Below are positions 1 through 8,518 of a stretch of DNA of 53,759 nt, piece by piece (position 1 is the stretch's first letter; the number at the start of each line of letters is the position of its first letter). The notes beneath the pieces were generated by a model. It had not been told where the DNA came from. It searched no databases and was given only the letters and a program-made list of their open reading frames with translations. The position numbers and the translations under genes were made by a program. Source of the stretch: CAYTEO01 sp964436825 (GTDB taxonomy: Bacteria > Krumholzibacteriota > Krumholzibacteriia > LZORAL124-64-63); the NCBI GenBank assembly GCA_964436825.1, contig CAYTEO010000014.1, forward strand, positions 1-53,759, in the 5' to 3' direction.

Positions 1-702
1 GTGGCACCCGAAGCAGTCGCTCGGCGTGCCGGCGTAGCCCTGGGCGTGGCAGGCGTCGCAGTCGAGGGCGGCGTGCGCTCCGCGCAGGGGGAACAACACG
101 TCGTGGACGAACGAGTCGCCCGTCCAGCCCGTTGCGGTCACGGGATGGCAGAGCGAGCAGTCGGTGCCGAATCCCGCGGTGACGTGGTCGGGTGCCGTCG
201 TGGCCTCGTACTGGTCCCGGTGACAGGCAATGCAGTCGCTGGGCGTGCCGACGAAGCGCTGGCCGGCCTCGCCGCGGTGGCAGGCGTCACAGTCCACCCT
301 GCCGTGGGCACCCAGCAGGGGGAAGGCTGCTCCCTCGTGTCGCCGCCGCAGGTCGGGCAGGTGGTCCCAGCCCCGCGGATCGTGGCAGTCACCGCAGGAG
401 GTGCCGAGGCGCGCGCGGTGCGGGTCGGTGTGGCAGTCCAGGCAGGCCACCCCGACGCGGGCGAACCGCAGGTCGCGGTGGCAGTCGCGACAGGCGAGCC
501 GGGCGTGGACCCCGACGAGGGGGAAGCCGGTGCCGCGGTGGTCGAAACGCTCCTGCAGGTCGGGAGTGCGCCACGAGTCGGGCGTGTGGCAGCGGTCGCA
601 GGCGATGGACAGCCGGCCGTGGGGCCGGGGCGGCGCGTCGGCGACGGCGGGGACGGCCGGGACCAGCAGCAGGGCGCACAGGGTCAACACGACGGTTCTC
701 AT
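1..702 (-). CDS. multihaem c-type cytochrome, 3' end missing (at least 9 haems)
   Basis: Reading from an ATG at 702 gives 234 codons without a stop to the window edge. The protein starts MRTVVLTLCALLLVPAVPAVA, a clear Sec signal peptide, so it is exported to the periplasm or beyond. I count nine CXXCH haem-binding motifs in the visible part (CDRCH, CRDCH, CLDCH, CGDCH, CDACH, CIACH, CSLCH, CDACH, CFGCH). Several are preceded by a repeated F-P-L-x-G-x-H element, as in the adjacent 20-haem protein, so the two are probably paralogues. The start overlaps the stop of that gene by ATGA (699-702), indicating translational coupling. It probably carries electrons together with the 20-haem protein; the donor and acceptor are unknown. 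The C-terminus and total haem number cannot be seen. Confidence 0.9.
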   Translation of the reverse strand, partial: MRTVVLTLCALLLVPAVPAVADAPPRPHGRLSIACDRCHTPDSWRTPDLQERFDHRGTGFPLVGVHARLACRDCHRDLRFARVGVACLDCHTDPHRARLGTSCGDCHDPRGWDHLPDLRRRHEGAAFPLLGAHGRVDCDACHRGEAGQRFVGTPSDCIACHRDQYEATTAPDHVTAGFGTDCSLCHPVTATGWTGDSFVHDVLFPLRGAHAALDCDACHAQGYAGTPSDCFGCH

Positions 703-2402
703 GGTCGACTCCCGGGGATCGAGCCGGTCTCCGCGCCGCCGTGACAGGCGGCGCAGTCGGTGGGCGTGGGGCGGTACGTCAGCAGGCCGGGTCGGTCAGT
801 TCCCGCCTGCCGGGGATGGCAGCCGCGGCAGGCGACGGCGGCGTGGCGGCCTGTCAGCGGGAAGCGGGTGTCGCGGTCGTGGTCGAAGCGTTCGGCGAGC
901 CAGTCCGTCGTCACATGACACCGGTCGCAGCGGATCCCGCCCGCGGCGGGCTCGAACTGGCCCCGGTGGACGTCCTCGTGGCAGGCGGCGCAGCTCGTCT
1001 CCAGGGCACGGAAGTCGACCGCGGGTGTTCCCGGCGATACCGTCTCGGCGGGAAGGTGGCAGCGGCGGCAGGCGACGGCGGCGTGCCGGCCGGTCAGGGG
1101 GAACCGCGTGTCGTCGTGGGCGAACGCGACGGTGCGCCAGTCGTCCTGGACGTGGCAGGTCCGGCAGCCGCCGCCGGCCAGCAGGCTGTCCAGGACGGCG
1201 CCGTGGGGATTGGCGTGGCAGCTGCGGCAGTCGACGCGGTCCCGGTGCAGGGGCAGCGGCGCGCGGGGGCCGGCCGCCGGGTCGCGGCGGTGGCAGGCCA
1301 GGCACGGCAGGGCCAGGTGGGCTCCGGCCAGGGGGAAGCGGGTCAGGGCGTGTTGCTGCACCGTGAAGGTGGTCGGCGACCAGCGCCGCTGGTCGTGGCA
1401 GCCGGTGCAGGCGGTGTAGCGGTCGGGCCGGTCGGGCGGTCGGGGATGGGGGTCACGGTGACAGTCGACACAGCGCCGGTGGGGCAGCGGCGACAGCGGC
1501 CGTCCTTCCCGGTGGCAGGCGCGGCACTCCAGGCGGGCGTGGCTCCCCCGCAGGGGGAAGGCGGTCCGGTCGTGGTCGAACGTCCCCCGCCTGACTTCGG
1601 TCCAGCCGTCGGTGGTGTGGCAGCGGTTGCAGTCGTCGCCCAGGGACGGGCGGTGCGGGTCGCGGTGGCAGTCCAGGCAGGCGCCGTGCTCGATTCCCGT
1701 GTAGCGGACCAGGGTATCGCCGTCGGCCGGGACGGTCGGCGCGTGGCAGCGCGCGCAGGCCACCTGCCGGTGCCGCCCGGTCAGGGGGAAACCGCTGCGG
1801 TCGTGGTCGAACCGCGAGGCGGGCCGCCACTGTCGCTGGTTGTGGCACTCCTCGCAGCCGCGGTGCATCTGCCCCCGGTGGGGATCGCGGTGGCAGTCGG
1901 CGCATGCGGTGCCGAGGCCCAGGTAGGTGCGGTCGAGCCGGTCCCCCTTGGCACGGCGCACCGTCTCGTCGCGGACCAGGTCCGGTCTGTGGCACTGCCG
2001 GCACTCCAGTTCGGCGTGGCGCCCGGCAAGGACGAAGCCGGTCGCCGCGTGAGCGAACCGGTCGCGGGGAGGATCCCAGTGGACCAGCGGGACGTCGCGG
2101 CCGTTGTGCTCCACGTGGCAGCCGGCGCAGTCGGCGGGATGGAGACGCCCGTGCCAGCCACGCCCCGCAGCGATCCGATCGGCGAGGGCCCGGTGGCAGT
2201 CCAGGCACTTGCGGTCCATCGCCCCGTCGCTGTCGTGGCAGCGGAGGCACTGGCGCAGGCCCTCCAGCCGGGCGTGGACGGCGTGGAGCGGCCCCGGGCT
2301 GAGCTGTGCCCGCGCGGGCATTGCCGGCAGGCCGAGCAGGATCGCCGTCCCGAGCGTCGCCAGCGCGGCAGCGACGAGCCGATCCGATCGTACCGGTGCC
2401 AT
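699..2402 (-). CDS. 20-haem periplasmic/secreted c-type cytochrome
   Basis: A 567-residue protein with an N-terminal signal peptide (MAPVRSDRLVAAALATLG...) and 20 CXXCH motifs by direct count. Six haem sites are preceded by a repeated block of the form F-x-L-[TRA]-G-x-H followed by C-x-x-C-H, usually with an upstream D-H-D-R. This looks like repeated duplication of a c3-type multihaem unit. The frame stays open upstream to 2567, but the ATG at 2402 is chosen because it begins the signal peptide and lies 14 bp after the b-type cytochrome gene. Large multihaem proteins of this kind form electron wires between inner-membrane quinol oxidoreductases and periplasmic or extracellular acceptors; the acceptor here is unknown. 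It shares ATGA with the downstream cytochrome. Confidence 0.92.
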   Translation of the reverse strand: MAPVRSDRLVAAALATLGTAILLGLPAMPARAQLSPGPLHAVHARLEGLRQCLRCHDSDGAMDRKCLDCHRALADRIAAGRGWHGRLHPADCAGCHVEHNGRDVPLVHWDPPRDRFAHAATGFVLAGRHAELECRQCHRPDLVRDETVRRAKGDRLDRTYLGLGTACADCHRDPHRGQMHRGCEECHNQRQWRPASRFDHDRSGFPLTGRHRQVACARCHAPTVPADGDTLVRYTGIEHGACLDCHRDPHRPSLGDDCNRCHTTDGWTEVRRGTFDHDRTAFPLRGSHARLECRACHREGRPLSPLPHRRCVDCHRDPHPRPPDRPDRYTACTGCHDQRRWSPTTFTVQQHALTRFPLAGAHLALPCLACHRRDPAAGPRAPLPLHRDRVDCRSCHANPHGAVLDSLLAGGGCRTCHVQDDWRTVAFAHDDTRFPLTGRHAAVACRRCHLPAETVSPGTPAVDFRALETSCAACHEDVHRGQFEPAAGGIRCDRCHVTTDWLAERFDHDRDTRFPLTGRHAAVACRGCHPRQAGTDRPGLLTYRPTPTDCAACHGGAETGSIPGSRP

Positions 2403-2416
2403 GATCCGCCCCCGTC

Positions 2417-3250
2417 TCACAGCACCCACCGGTACCCCATCAGGACCGCCACGGTCACGTGCACGAGCATGATGACGATCATCGTCACCGCCAGCGGCTT
2501 GTGCAGGACGTGCCAGTAGTGGAACAGCTCGCTGATGCGGTCGTACAGCGCCAGGCGGCGATGCCAAAGGAGCCAGGGCACCGTCTCCTCGACGAGCCGG
2601 GGCGTGGCCGCCGCGATCCCCAGCTCCCGTCCCCGCCGACGCAGGGCTCCGGCCAGGGAGCGCCGGGCCAGCGGCAGGGTCAGCAGCGACGGGGCACCGT
2701 CGGACGTGGCCAGACGGAGCAGCCGCTCGCGCACGGTCTCGTCCCAGCCGTAGCGGTCAGCCAGTTCCCGGCCCAGGCGATCGCACTCGCGCGCCATCTC
2801 GTCGGGGGAGAGGGGCTCGCCCAGCACGTTGCGGGGAAGCTGGCGGTACAGGAAGCGGCCGAACACTCCGCTGCAGGCGACCACGACCATGGACCAGTAG
2901 CTGACCGCCACCAGGCCGTGCACCTTGAACGTCGTGTGGAGGGTGATCAGCAGCGGGCCGCTGATGCCCAGGAAGATGTGCACGTCGAGCCAGGTGCCGA
3001 GCCGGCCCAGCCGGTGCAGGGGACGCCAGCGCTTGCGCAGGGAGTAGAGCAGCAGCAGCAGGACCTGGCCGCTGCCGACGATCCCCAGTCCGTGGCCGAT
3101 CCGCCCGGCCGGACGCCAGTCCCGGTAAAGGGGGTGGAGATGACGCTCCACCGAGGGCGTCGTGTAGAACCCCCAGCAGTGCACCAGGACAACGGTCACG
3201 GCGACACCGAGACCCATGTAGAGCGCGAACAGGAAGAGGCGATATCTCAC
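2417..3250 (-). CDS. membrane b-type cytochrome-like protein
   Basis: About 277 residues from a GTG at 3250. Hydrophobic segments lie near residues 4-26, 53-71, 89-106, 114-132 and at the C-terminus (about 250-272). Histidines sit in or beside them: H91 and H105, and an H-Y-W-H-V-L-H cluster before the last helix, compatible with bis-His haem b ligation as in cytochrome b561 or ferric-reductase-like proteins. It is the first gene of the operon with the two multihaem cytochromes, so I infer that it passes electrons from the quinone pool to them. The start is uncertain: no strong Shine-Dalgarno precedes GTG 3250, and the frame is open to 3550. The upstream extension, however, is not membrane-like and runs into the promoter region of the divergent transporter. 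Confidence 0.7.
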   Translation of the reverse strand: MRYRLFLFALYMGLGVAVTVVLVHCWGFYTTPSVERHLHPLYRDWRPAGRIGHGLGIVGSGQVLLLLLYSLRKRWRPLHRLGRLGTWLDVHIFLGISGPLLITLHTTFKVHGLVAVSYWSMVVVACSGVFGRFLYRQLPRNVLGEPLSPDEMARECDRLGRELADRYGWDETVRERLLRLATSDGAPSLLTLPLARRSLAGALRRRGRELGIAAATPRLVEETVPWLLWHRRLALYDRISELFHYWHVLHKPLAVTMIVIMLVHVTVAVLMGYRWVL

Positions 3251-3322
3251 AGCAGTATTCCCGAATTTGTCCTCTTTTGAGGTCGCATGCTTCCCGTCAG
3301 CCGATCGCGGCAGGACTCGCCC

Positions 3323-3351
3323 TTGTGGGCCGGCGAAGGTCGTGTTAGCGT
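3323..3351 (+). promoter_or_regulatory. candidate sigma-70-type promoter for the OPT transporter
   Basis: TTGTGG at 3323-3328 and TAGCGT at 3346-3351 are separated by 17 nt. This would give a leader of about 100 nt before the ATG at 3459. The match is moderate, but TAGNNT-type -10 elements recur at other candidate promoters in this window. Confidence 0.3.
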
Positions 3352-3458
3352 CCCCGCGATGCATCACGCGCCGGCGCCGTTCTACCACGACATCGGATCC
3401 AGCTGCAAGAGTCGTGCCGGCAGCCGGTTCACTGCAACCCGTGCCCGTGGAGGTGCCC

Positions 3459-5465
3459 ATGGAAGTCGGCAAACCGAAGGGCTTGCCCGAGAACGCGTAC
3501 CGCAAGCTCAAGCCGGGCGAGCAGTACGTTCCCGTCGTGCCGGCCGACACGATCGTGCCGGAACTGACCGGCTATTCCCTGATGTGGGGACTGATCTTCG
3601 CCGTCATCTTCTCAGCCGCCTCGGCGTACCTGGGACTGAAGATCGGCCAGGTGTTCGAGGCCGCCATCCCGATCACGATCCTGGCCATCGGGTTGAGCGC
3701 CGGCCGCAAGGACGCCCTGCAGCAGAACGTGATGATCCAGTCCATCGGGTCCGCATCGGGCGTGGTCGTGGCCGGCGCCATCTTCACGCTGCCGGGGCTG
3801 TACATCCTGGAACTGGCCGACAAGGCCAACTTCCTGCAGATGTGCCTGGCGTCCCTGCTGGGCGGTTTCCTGGGGATCCTGTTCCTGATCCCGTTCCGCC
3901 GCTACTTCGTCAAGGACATGCACGGGGAGTTCCCGTTCCCCGAGGCCACGGCCTCGACCGAGGTGCTGATGGCCGGCGAGGCCGGCGGCGGCCAGGCCAG
4001 TGTCCTGCTCAAGAGCGGCGCGCTGGCCGCCGGCTACCAGTTCCTCTCCCAGACCCTGGGCCTCTGGCGCGAGACCTTCGGCACCACGGCCTTCCAGTGG
4101 GGGCGCGACCTCTCCCAGAAGGTGCGCCTGGAGTTCCACATGATGACCGAGGCGGCCATCATCGGACTGGGCTACATCATCGGGCTGCGCTACGCGCTGG
4201 TGATCGCGTGCGGTTCGTTCCTGGCCTGGTGGGTGATGACGCCGATGATCGGCATCCTGGGCAAGGGCGTCACCATCGACGGCACCCTCTACCAGCTGGC
4301 GGCGCTGGAGGGGCTCTCCACGGGCGAGATCTTCAAGCAGTTCGTCCGGCCCGTCGGCATCGGCGCCATCGCCATGAGCGGCCTGATCGGCGTCTGGAAG
4401 AGCCGCAGCATCATCGCCGGCGCCTTCCGGCTGGCGGCCGGTGGCCAGGCCCGGGCCCACGAGACCGGTCCGGTGGAGCGGACCCAGCGCGACCTGCCCA
4501 TGAGCCTGGTGACCTCGCTCACCATCCTCACCCTGCTGGCGGTCTTCTGCTTCTTCTGGTTCCTGGTGCCGGGCGTCAACGTCGGCCAGGCGGCCGTGGG
4601 CCTGCTGGTGGTGGGCGGGATCGCCTTCCTGTTCACCACGGTGGCCGCGCGGGCCATCGCCATCGTCGGGACCAACCCGGTCTCGGGCATGACCCTGATG
4701 ACGCTGATCATCAGCTCGGTCGTGCTGAAGATGGTGGGACTGAGCGGCGAGGAGGGAATGGTCGCCGCCCTGCTGATCGGTGGCGTCGTCTGTACGGCCC
4801 TGTCGATGAGCGGCGGATTCGTCAGCGACCTGAAGATCGGTTACTGGCTCGGCACCACCCCCGAGACCCAGGAGAAGTGGAAGTTCCTGGGCACCGTCGT
4901 GGCGGCGCTGTCGGTCACGGCCGTGATCATGATCCTGGACAAATCGTACGGCTTCACCGGCGAACACGCCCTGCCGGCGCCCCAGGCCAACGCCATGGTG
5001 GCGGTCATCGAGCCGATGATGACCGGCCAGCCGGCGCCCTGGCTGCTGTACATGGCCGGTATCTTCATGGCGCTGATCCTGGAGTGGACGGGCCTGCCCG
5101 CCCTGGCCTTCGCCCTGGGCATGTACCTGCCCCTGGAGGTCAACACGCCGGTGCTGGCCGGCGGCCTGATCGCCCACTGGGTCGGTCGCGGCGGCAGTGA
5201 GCAGGCGCAGCAGAAGCGGAAGGACCGCGGGACGCTCATGGCCAGCGGTTTCGTGGCGGGTGGCGCCATCATGGGCGTCATCGCCTCGATCATCAAGTTC
5301 GTGGGCATCCAGACGACCGGCAACGACGACTGGAGCGTCCCGGAACTGGTCGGCACGACCACGTGGTCCGAGCACAACGAGTTCTCTGCCTGGGTCGCGC
5401 TGCTGGCCTTCTGCCTGCTGGGGCTGTACCTCTACAAGCACGCGCGGGCGGCAGCGGAGGACTGA
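3459..5465 (+). CDS. OPT-family oligopeptide transporter
   Basis: A 668-residue polytopic inner-membrane protein. The beginning (L-T-G-Y-S-L-M-W-G, then A-A-S-A-Y-L-G-L-K-I-G-Q) and about 14-16 hydrophobic segments are typical of the bacterial OPT family, which imports small peptides or metal chelates by proton coupling. The length fits the family. The frame is open back to 3267, but ATG 3459 is preferred because GGAGGTG lies just upstream and the earlier residues are unlike the family. It stands alone, divergent from the cytochrome operon, and is followed by a strong hairpin. The substrate cannot be told from sequence. Confidence 0.93.
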   Translation: MEVGKPKGLPENAYRKLKPGEQYVPVVPADTIVPELTGYSLMWGLIFAVIFSAASAYLGLKIGQVFEAAIPITILAIGLSAGRKDALQQNVMIQSIGSASGVVVAGAIFTLPGLYILELADKANFLQMCLASLLGGFLGILFLIPFRRYFVKDMHGEFPFPEATASTEVLMAGEAGGGQASVLLKSGALAAGYQFLSQTLGLWRETFGTTAFQWGRDLSQKVRLEFHMMTEAAIIGLGYIIGLRYALVIACGSFLAWWVMTPMIGILGKGVTIDGTLYQLAALEGLSTGEIFKQFVRPVGIGAIAMSGLIGVWKSRSIIAGAFRLAAGGQARAHETGPVERTQRDLPMSLVTSLTILTLLAVFCFFWFLVPGVNVGQAAVGLLVVGGIAFLFTTVAARAIAIVGTNPVSGMTLMTLIISSVVLKMVGLSGEEGMVAALLIGGVVCTALSMSGGFVSDLKIGYWLGTTPETQEKWKFLGTVVAALSVTAVIMILDKSYGFTGEHALPAPQANAMVAVIEPMMTGQPAPWLLYMAGIFMALILEWTGLPALAFALGMYLPLEVNTPVLAGGLIAHWVGRGGSEQAQQKRKDRGTLMASGFVAGGAIMGVIASIIKFVGIQTTGNDDWSVPELVGTTTWSEHNEFSAWVALLAFCLLGLYLYKHARAAAED

Positions 5466-5491
5466 CGGCTTCGTGCGGGCTCCGTGACGGT

Positions 5492-5523
5492 GAGCGGGGA
5501 CGGTCGACGGACCGTCCCCGCTC
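5492..5523 (+). terminator. hairpin terminator after the OPT transporter
   Basis: A perfect 14-bp inverted repeat (arms 5492-5505 and 5510-5523, loop GACG) begins 26 nt after the transporter stop. No T-run follows, so termination strength is uncertain. A second, more canonical hairpin for the opposite strand follows at once. Confidence 0.55.
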
Positions 5524-5532
5524 GTCTCGCCT

Positions 5533-5572
5533 GTGGTGAAAAGAAAGCGCCCCGGCCGTTGGGCCGGGGCGC
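5533..5572 (-). terminator. Rho-independent terminator of the RRM gene
   Basis: On the minus strand an 11-bp GC stem (arms 5572-5562 and 5557-5547, 4-nt loop) is followed by a T-rich tail, TTTCTTTTC. It lies 22 nt beyond the stop of the RNA-binding protein gene. Confidence 0.85.
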
Positions 5573-5594
5573 CTTGCTGTCGCAGCCGTCGAGG

Positions 5595-5864
5595 CTACCA
5601 GGGGGACCGGTCGCGACGCGGCTCGCGGGGACGAGCCTCGTTGACCGTCAGGTCGCGCCCGCCGAAGTTCTTGCCGTTCAGGCCGGCGATGGCCGCCTGG
5701 GCCTCGTCGCCGTTGGGCATCTCGACGAAACCGAAGCCCTTGGCCCGGCCCGTCATCCGGTCGGTGATCAGGGCGACGTCGTCGACCTGGCCGTACTGGG
5801 CGAACAGTTCCTGGATCTCGGACTCGGTCGACTGGAAGTTGAGGTTGCCGACGTAGATTCTCAT
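5595..5864 (-). CDS. RRM-domain RNA-binding protein
   Basis: An 89-residue protein consisting of one RNA recognition motif and a short basic tail. RNP2 is visible as I-Y-V-G-N-L at residues 3-8 and RNP1 as K-G-F-G-F-V-E-M, with aromatic residues in the expected RNA-stacking positions. The ATG at 5864 has AAGGAAG 8 nt upstream; the frame extends further upstream but only through a leader. Bacterial single-RRM proteins of this size bind single-stranded RNA and are often cold- or stress-induced. The gene is monocistronic, with its own promoter, a leader of about 110 nt and a good terminator. Confidence 0.95.
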   Translation of the reverse strand: MRIYVGNLNFQSTESEIQELFAQYGQVDDVALITDRMTGRAKGFGFVEMPNGDEAQAAIAGLNGKNFGGRDLTVNEARPREPRRDRSPW

Positions 5865-5945
5865 CACGAAACACTTCCTTTGGTGTGCAGGAACTGGCGC
5901 GAACCGGAAGGGAACAGCGGGCAGGACCTGGCAATCAAACGTTAA

Positions 5946-5964
5946 GGCGGCCTCGAGGGCCGCC
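5946..5964 (-). other. hairpin in the 5' leader of the RRM gene
   Basis: GGCGGCC and GGCCGCC arms (7 bp, loop of 5) lie in the transcribed leader between the candidate promoter and the start codon, roughly 80 nt before the ATG. It could stabilise the leader or take part in autoregulation or temperature control; that is inference. Confidence 0.4.
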
Positions 5965-5977
5965 TCGAACAGGGACC

Positions 5978-6005
5978 ATGATAGCACATTTCCTCCTGTC
6001 CGCAA
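5978..6005 (-). promoter_or_regulatory. candidate promoter of the RRM gene
   Basis: On the minus strand TTGCGG (6005-6000), a 16-nt spacer and TATCAT (5983-5978) form a reasonable sigma-70-type promoter in a locally AT-rich stretch. It predicts a leader of a little over 100 nt. Confidence 0.5.
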
Positions 6006-6152
6006 CAATGATTTCCTCTTTTTCTCGATCACGGTGACGGCCGGTTCGCGGCCGCGCGGGCGCTGGCAGGGAACCGTGCCGTATGCTAGGGTGTTGTGCC
6101 TGCGTCCGCGACGTCACGACGAATCCGGCTGGCACCTGGAGGTGTGGACGAC

Positions 6153-6680
6153 ATGCATCACGTGCGCTGGCTGCCACTGGCCCTGCTGGCGGTCCTGGTC
6201 CTGGTGGGGTGTCGCGGGGACGAGGGGTCGCGCGTCCTGGGCACGTTTCCCCTCGACGACCTGGACGGCCTGCTGACGACCCGCAACGTCGACATCGACA
6301 CCGTCCAGACGACCGACGGTCACGGCTCCCTGCACTTCTTCGCCCCGTCGCAGCGGCTGGTCAACCTCTACAACGTCCCCACGCCGGGCCTGCGTGGTCC
6401 CTGCGACCTGGTCTGGTCCCTGGACGTGCGTACGATCATGCTGCTGCGTCCGCTGGACGTGGAGGTGTGGCTGTTCCCGGAGAAGGGGGATCCCCGCATG
6501 GTCCGGCAGCACCTGGAGCGCATCCAGCAGACCGTCGAATGGACCCGTCGCACCGCCCGGATCCCGGTGGAAGCGGGTGAGCGGATCGACCGCGTCCGGC
6601 TGGCCGTCTACGTGGACGGGATGGGGCACGTCTGGCTCGACGACATGGAACTCAGGCGGGAGCCGCCGGCCGGTTCCTGA
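6153..6680 (+). CDS. small lipoprotein of unknown function
   Basis: A 175-residue protein starting MHHVRWLPLALLAVLVLVGC; the L-V-G-C lipobox predicts signal peptidase II cleavage and lipid anchoring. GGAGGTG lies 8 nt before the ATG; a longer frame from 6096 lacks these signals. The mature part ends in D-R-V-R-L-A-V-Y-V-D-G-M-G-H-V-W-L-D-D-M-E-L, a pattern seen in carbohydrate-binding-like beta-sandwich domains, so a beta-rich fold is likely. I do not recognise the family. It sits 27 nt before the oxidoreductase gene and may be the first gene of the envelope/two-component cluster. Confidence 0.8.
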   Translation: MHHVRWLPLALLAVLVLVGCRGDEGSRVLGTFPLDDLDGLLTTRNVDIDTVQTTDGHGSLHFFAPSQRLVNLYNVPTPGLRGPCDLVWSLDVRTIMLLRPLDVEVWLFPEKGDPRMVRQHLERIQQTVEWTRRTARIPVEAGERIDRVRLAVYVDGMGHVWLDDMELRREPPAGS

Positions 6681-6707
6681 GATCCCACCCCAACGGGGAG
6701 AACGCGC

Positions 6708-7748
6708 TTGCGCCAGGTCTGGATCACCCGTCGCGGCGAGCCCTCGGTCCTGACGGTCCGGGAGGTGGACCCACCCGCGCCCGCCGCGGGGGAGGTCCGC
6801 CTGCGGGTCGGCTACGCCGGGGTCAACTTCGCCGACGTCATGATCCGCATGGGACTCTATCCCGATGCGCCGCCGTTGCCCCTGGTGCCCGGCTACGAGG
6901 CGGCGGGCGTCGTCGATGCCGTCGGCGAGGGAGTGGGCGACGGGTGGCTGGGCCGGCGGGTCGTGGCCGTCGTCCCGGCCGGCGGCTACGCCGAGATGCT
7001 CGTCGCGCCCGTCGATTCCCTCTTCCCGGTCCCGGAAGGCGTCTCCCTGGCGGCGGCGGCGGCCCTGCCGGTCAACGGCCTGACCGCCTGGCAGATGCTC
7101 GGCGTCATGGCGCCCCCGCGGGAGGGGGACGTCGTGCTGGTCCACGGCGCCGCCGGCGGCGTGGGAAGCCTGGCCGTCCAGCTCGCCCGCCGGGCCGGCG
7201 CCCGGGTCCTGGGATCCGCCTCGCCCGGCAAGCACGCCTGGCTGAGGGAGCAGGGGGTGGAGACCTGCCTCGATTCCCGCCGTCCCCGCTTCGCCGGCCT
7301 GGTGCAAGAGCTGACCGGCGGCGGTGCCGACATCGTCCTGGAACCGCGCCACGGGCGCTGGATCCTGGAGAGCTATCGCTCCCTGGCGCCCACCGGGCGG
7401 CTGGTCCTGTTCGGGTTCGCCTCGGCGGCGCGCGGCCTGCACGGCTCGGCGTTGTCGGCCCTGGCGACCCTGGCCCGGGTGCCGTGGCTGCGCATCAACC
7501 CCGTCTCCCTGATGAACGACAACCGGGGGATCATGGGGGTCAACCTGGGCCGCCTGTGGGGGGACACGCGCCTGCGCCGCTGGCTGGACCACCTGCTGGC
7601 CCTGCTGGCCGCGGGGGAACTGTCGCCGCGGATCGACACGATCCTGCCGCTGGCGGAGGCGGTCGAGGCCCACCTGCGCCTGCAGCGGCGCCTGAACCGC
7701 GGCAAGATCCTGCTGCGTTGCGATCCGGACGTGGAGGCCGAGGGATGA
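6708..7748 (+). CDS. MDR-superfamily quinone oxidoreductase-like protein
   Basis: A 346-residue zinc-free medium-chain dehydrogenase/reductase resembling quinone oxidoreductase and VAT-1-like proteins. Visible features are the N-terminal G-Y-A-G-V-N-F-A-D-V, the G-Y-E-A-A-G-V-V segment, and the nucleotide-binding V-H-G-A-A-G-G-V-G-S-L-A-V-Q-L-A near residues 145-160. The zinc-ligand cysteines of alcohol dehydrogenases are absent. The expected reaction is NADPH-dependent reduction of quinones or enones; the substrate is not predictable. The start is TTG 6708, with GGGGAG 7 nt upstream. It overlaps the next gene by 4 nt (7745-7748). Confidence 0.9.
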   Translation: MRQVWITRRGEPSVLTVREVDPPAPAAGEVRLRVGYAGVNFADVMIRMGLYPDAPPLPLVPGYEAAGVVDAVGEGVGDGWLGRRVVAVVPAGGYAEMLVAPVDSLFPVPEGVSLAAAAALPVNGLTAWQMLGVMAPPREGDVVLVHGAAGGVGSLAVQLARRAGARVLGSASPGKHAWLREQGVETCLDSRRPRFAGLVQELTGGGADIVLEPRHGRWILESYRSLAPTGRLVLFGFASAARGLHGSALSALATLARVPWLRINPVSLMNDNRGIMGVNLGRLWGDTRLRRWLDHLLALLAAGELSPRIDTILPLAEAVEAHLRLQRRLNRGKILLRCDPDVEAEG

Positions 7749-8518
7749 GACCGGTCTCCGCCTGCCTGATCACACGCGACCCCGGGCCGGTCCTGGAGAC
7801 CTGCCTGCAGTCGCTGTCGTTCGCCGACGAGATCGTCGTCCTGGACCACGGCTCCGGCGACGATACCCTGGCGCTCTGCGAGCGGTTCGGGGCGCGGATC
7901 CTGACGGCGCCGTGGGAAGGGTTCGGGCCGGCGAAACGGCGGGTCGTCGCCGCCGCCCGCAACCGCTGGGTCCTGAGCGTGGACGCCGACGAGGAGGTCA
8001 CCCCCGAGCTGGCGGCCGCCATCGCCGCCCTGCCGGACGACCCGCCCCACCCGGCCTACGCCGTCAACCGCCTCTCCCGTTTCCTGGGCCGCTGGATCCG
8101 CCACGGCGGCTGGCACCCGGAGTGGATCGTCCGGCTGTTCGACCGCGAGCGGGCCGGCTTCGACGACCGACGGGTCCACGAGTCGGTCGTCGTCCGCGGC
8201 AGCACGGGTCGCCTGGACGGCCTGCTGCTGCACCGGACCTACGATTCCCTCGACCAGTGGCTCACCAAGCAGGACCGCTACGCCCGCCTTGCGGCCGAGG
8301 AGGCGGTCGCCGCCGGCAGGCGCGTCCACGCCTGGGACGGTCCCCTGCACGCGTGGCACGCCTTCTGGCGCGCCTGGTTGTGGCAGCGCGGCTTCCTGGA
8401 CGGTCCGCACGGGCTGCTGCTATCTTCCCTGCGTGCCTGGTCCGTCCTGTGGAAGTACGCGCGGATCTGGGAAGCCACCAGCCGCAGCGGTGGATCTCGG
8501 AAGGAGTCCGGAGCATGA
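7745..8518 (+). CDS. family-2 glycosyltransferase, WaaE/KdtX-like
   Basis: A 257-residue GT-A glycosyltransferase. It has the usual start (S-A-C-L-I-T-R-D) and D-E-I-V-V-L-D-H-G-S-G-D-D-T, a metal-binding D-A-D-E-E motif near residue 80, and G-G-W-H-P-E-W-I-V-R-L-F-D-R followed by R-V-H-E. These features are typical of the LPS-core glucosyltransferases called WaaE or KdtX. It probably acts at the inner face of the inner membrane on lipid A-core or another surface glycan. The ATG overlaps the previous stop by ATGA, and its own stop overlaps the OmpA gene. Confidence 0.9.
   Translation: MRPVSACLITRDPGPVLETCLQSLSFADEIVVLDHGSGDDTLALCERFGARILTAPWEGFGPAKRRVVAAARNRWVLSVDADEEVTPELAAAIAALPDDPPHPAYAVNRLSRFLGRWIRHGGWHPEWIVRLFDRERAGFDDRRVHESVVVRGSTGRLDGLLLHRTYDSLDQWLTKQDRYARLAAEEAVAAGRRVHAWDGPLHAWHAFWRAWLWQRGFLDGPHGLLLSSLRAWSVLWKYARIWEATSRSGGSRKESGA

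Noticed and set aside
1..2519. Long open frames on the plus strand opposite the cytochromes (1-744, 192-2519)
   Set aside because: They are mirror frames of CXXCH-rich minus-strand genes; composition is repetitive Gly/Arg/Val and no domain is recognisable. The minus frames carry signal peptides and haem motifs.
3612..5441. 609-codon minus-strand frame opposite the OPT transporter
   Set aside because: Low-complexity Asp/Gln/His/Arg-rich translation typical of an antisense frame in GC-rich DNA; the plus strand encodes a clear membrane transporter.
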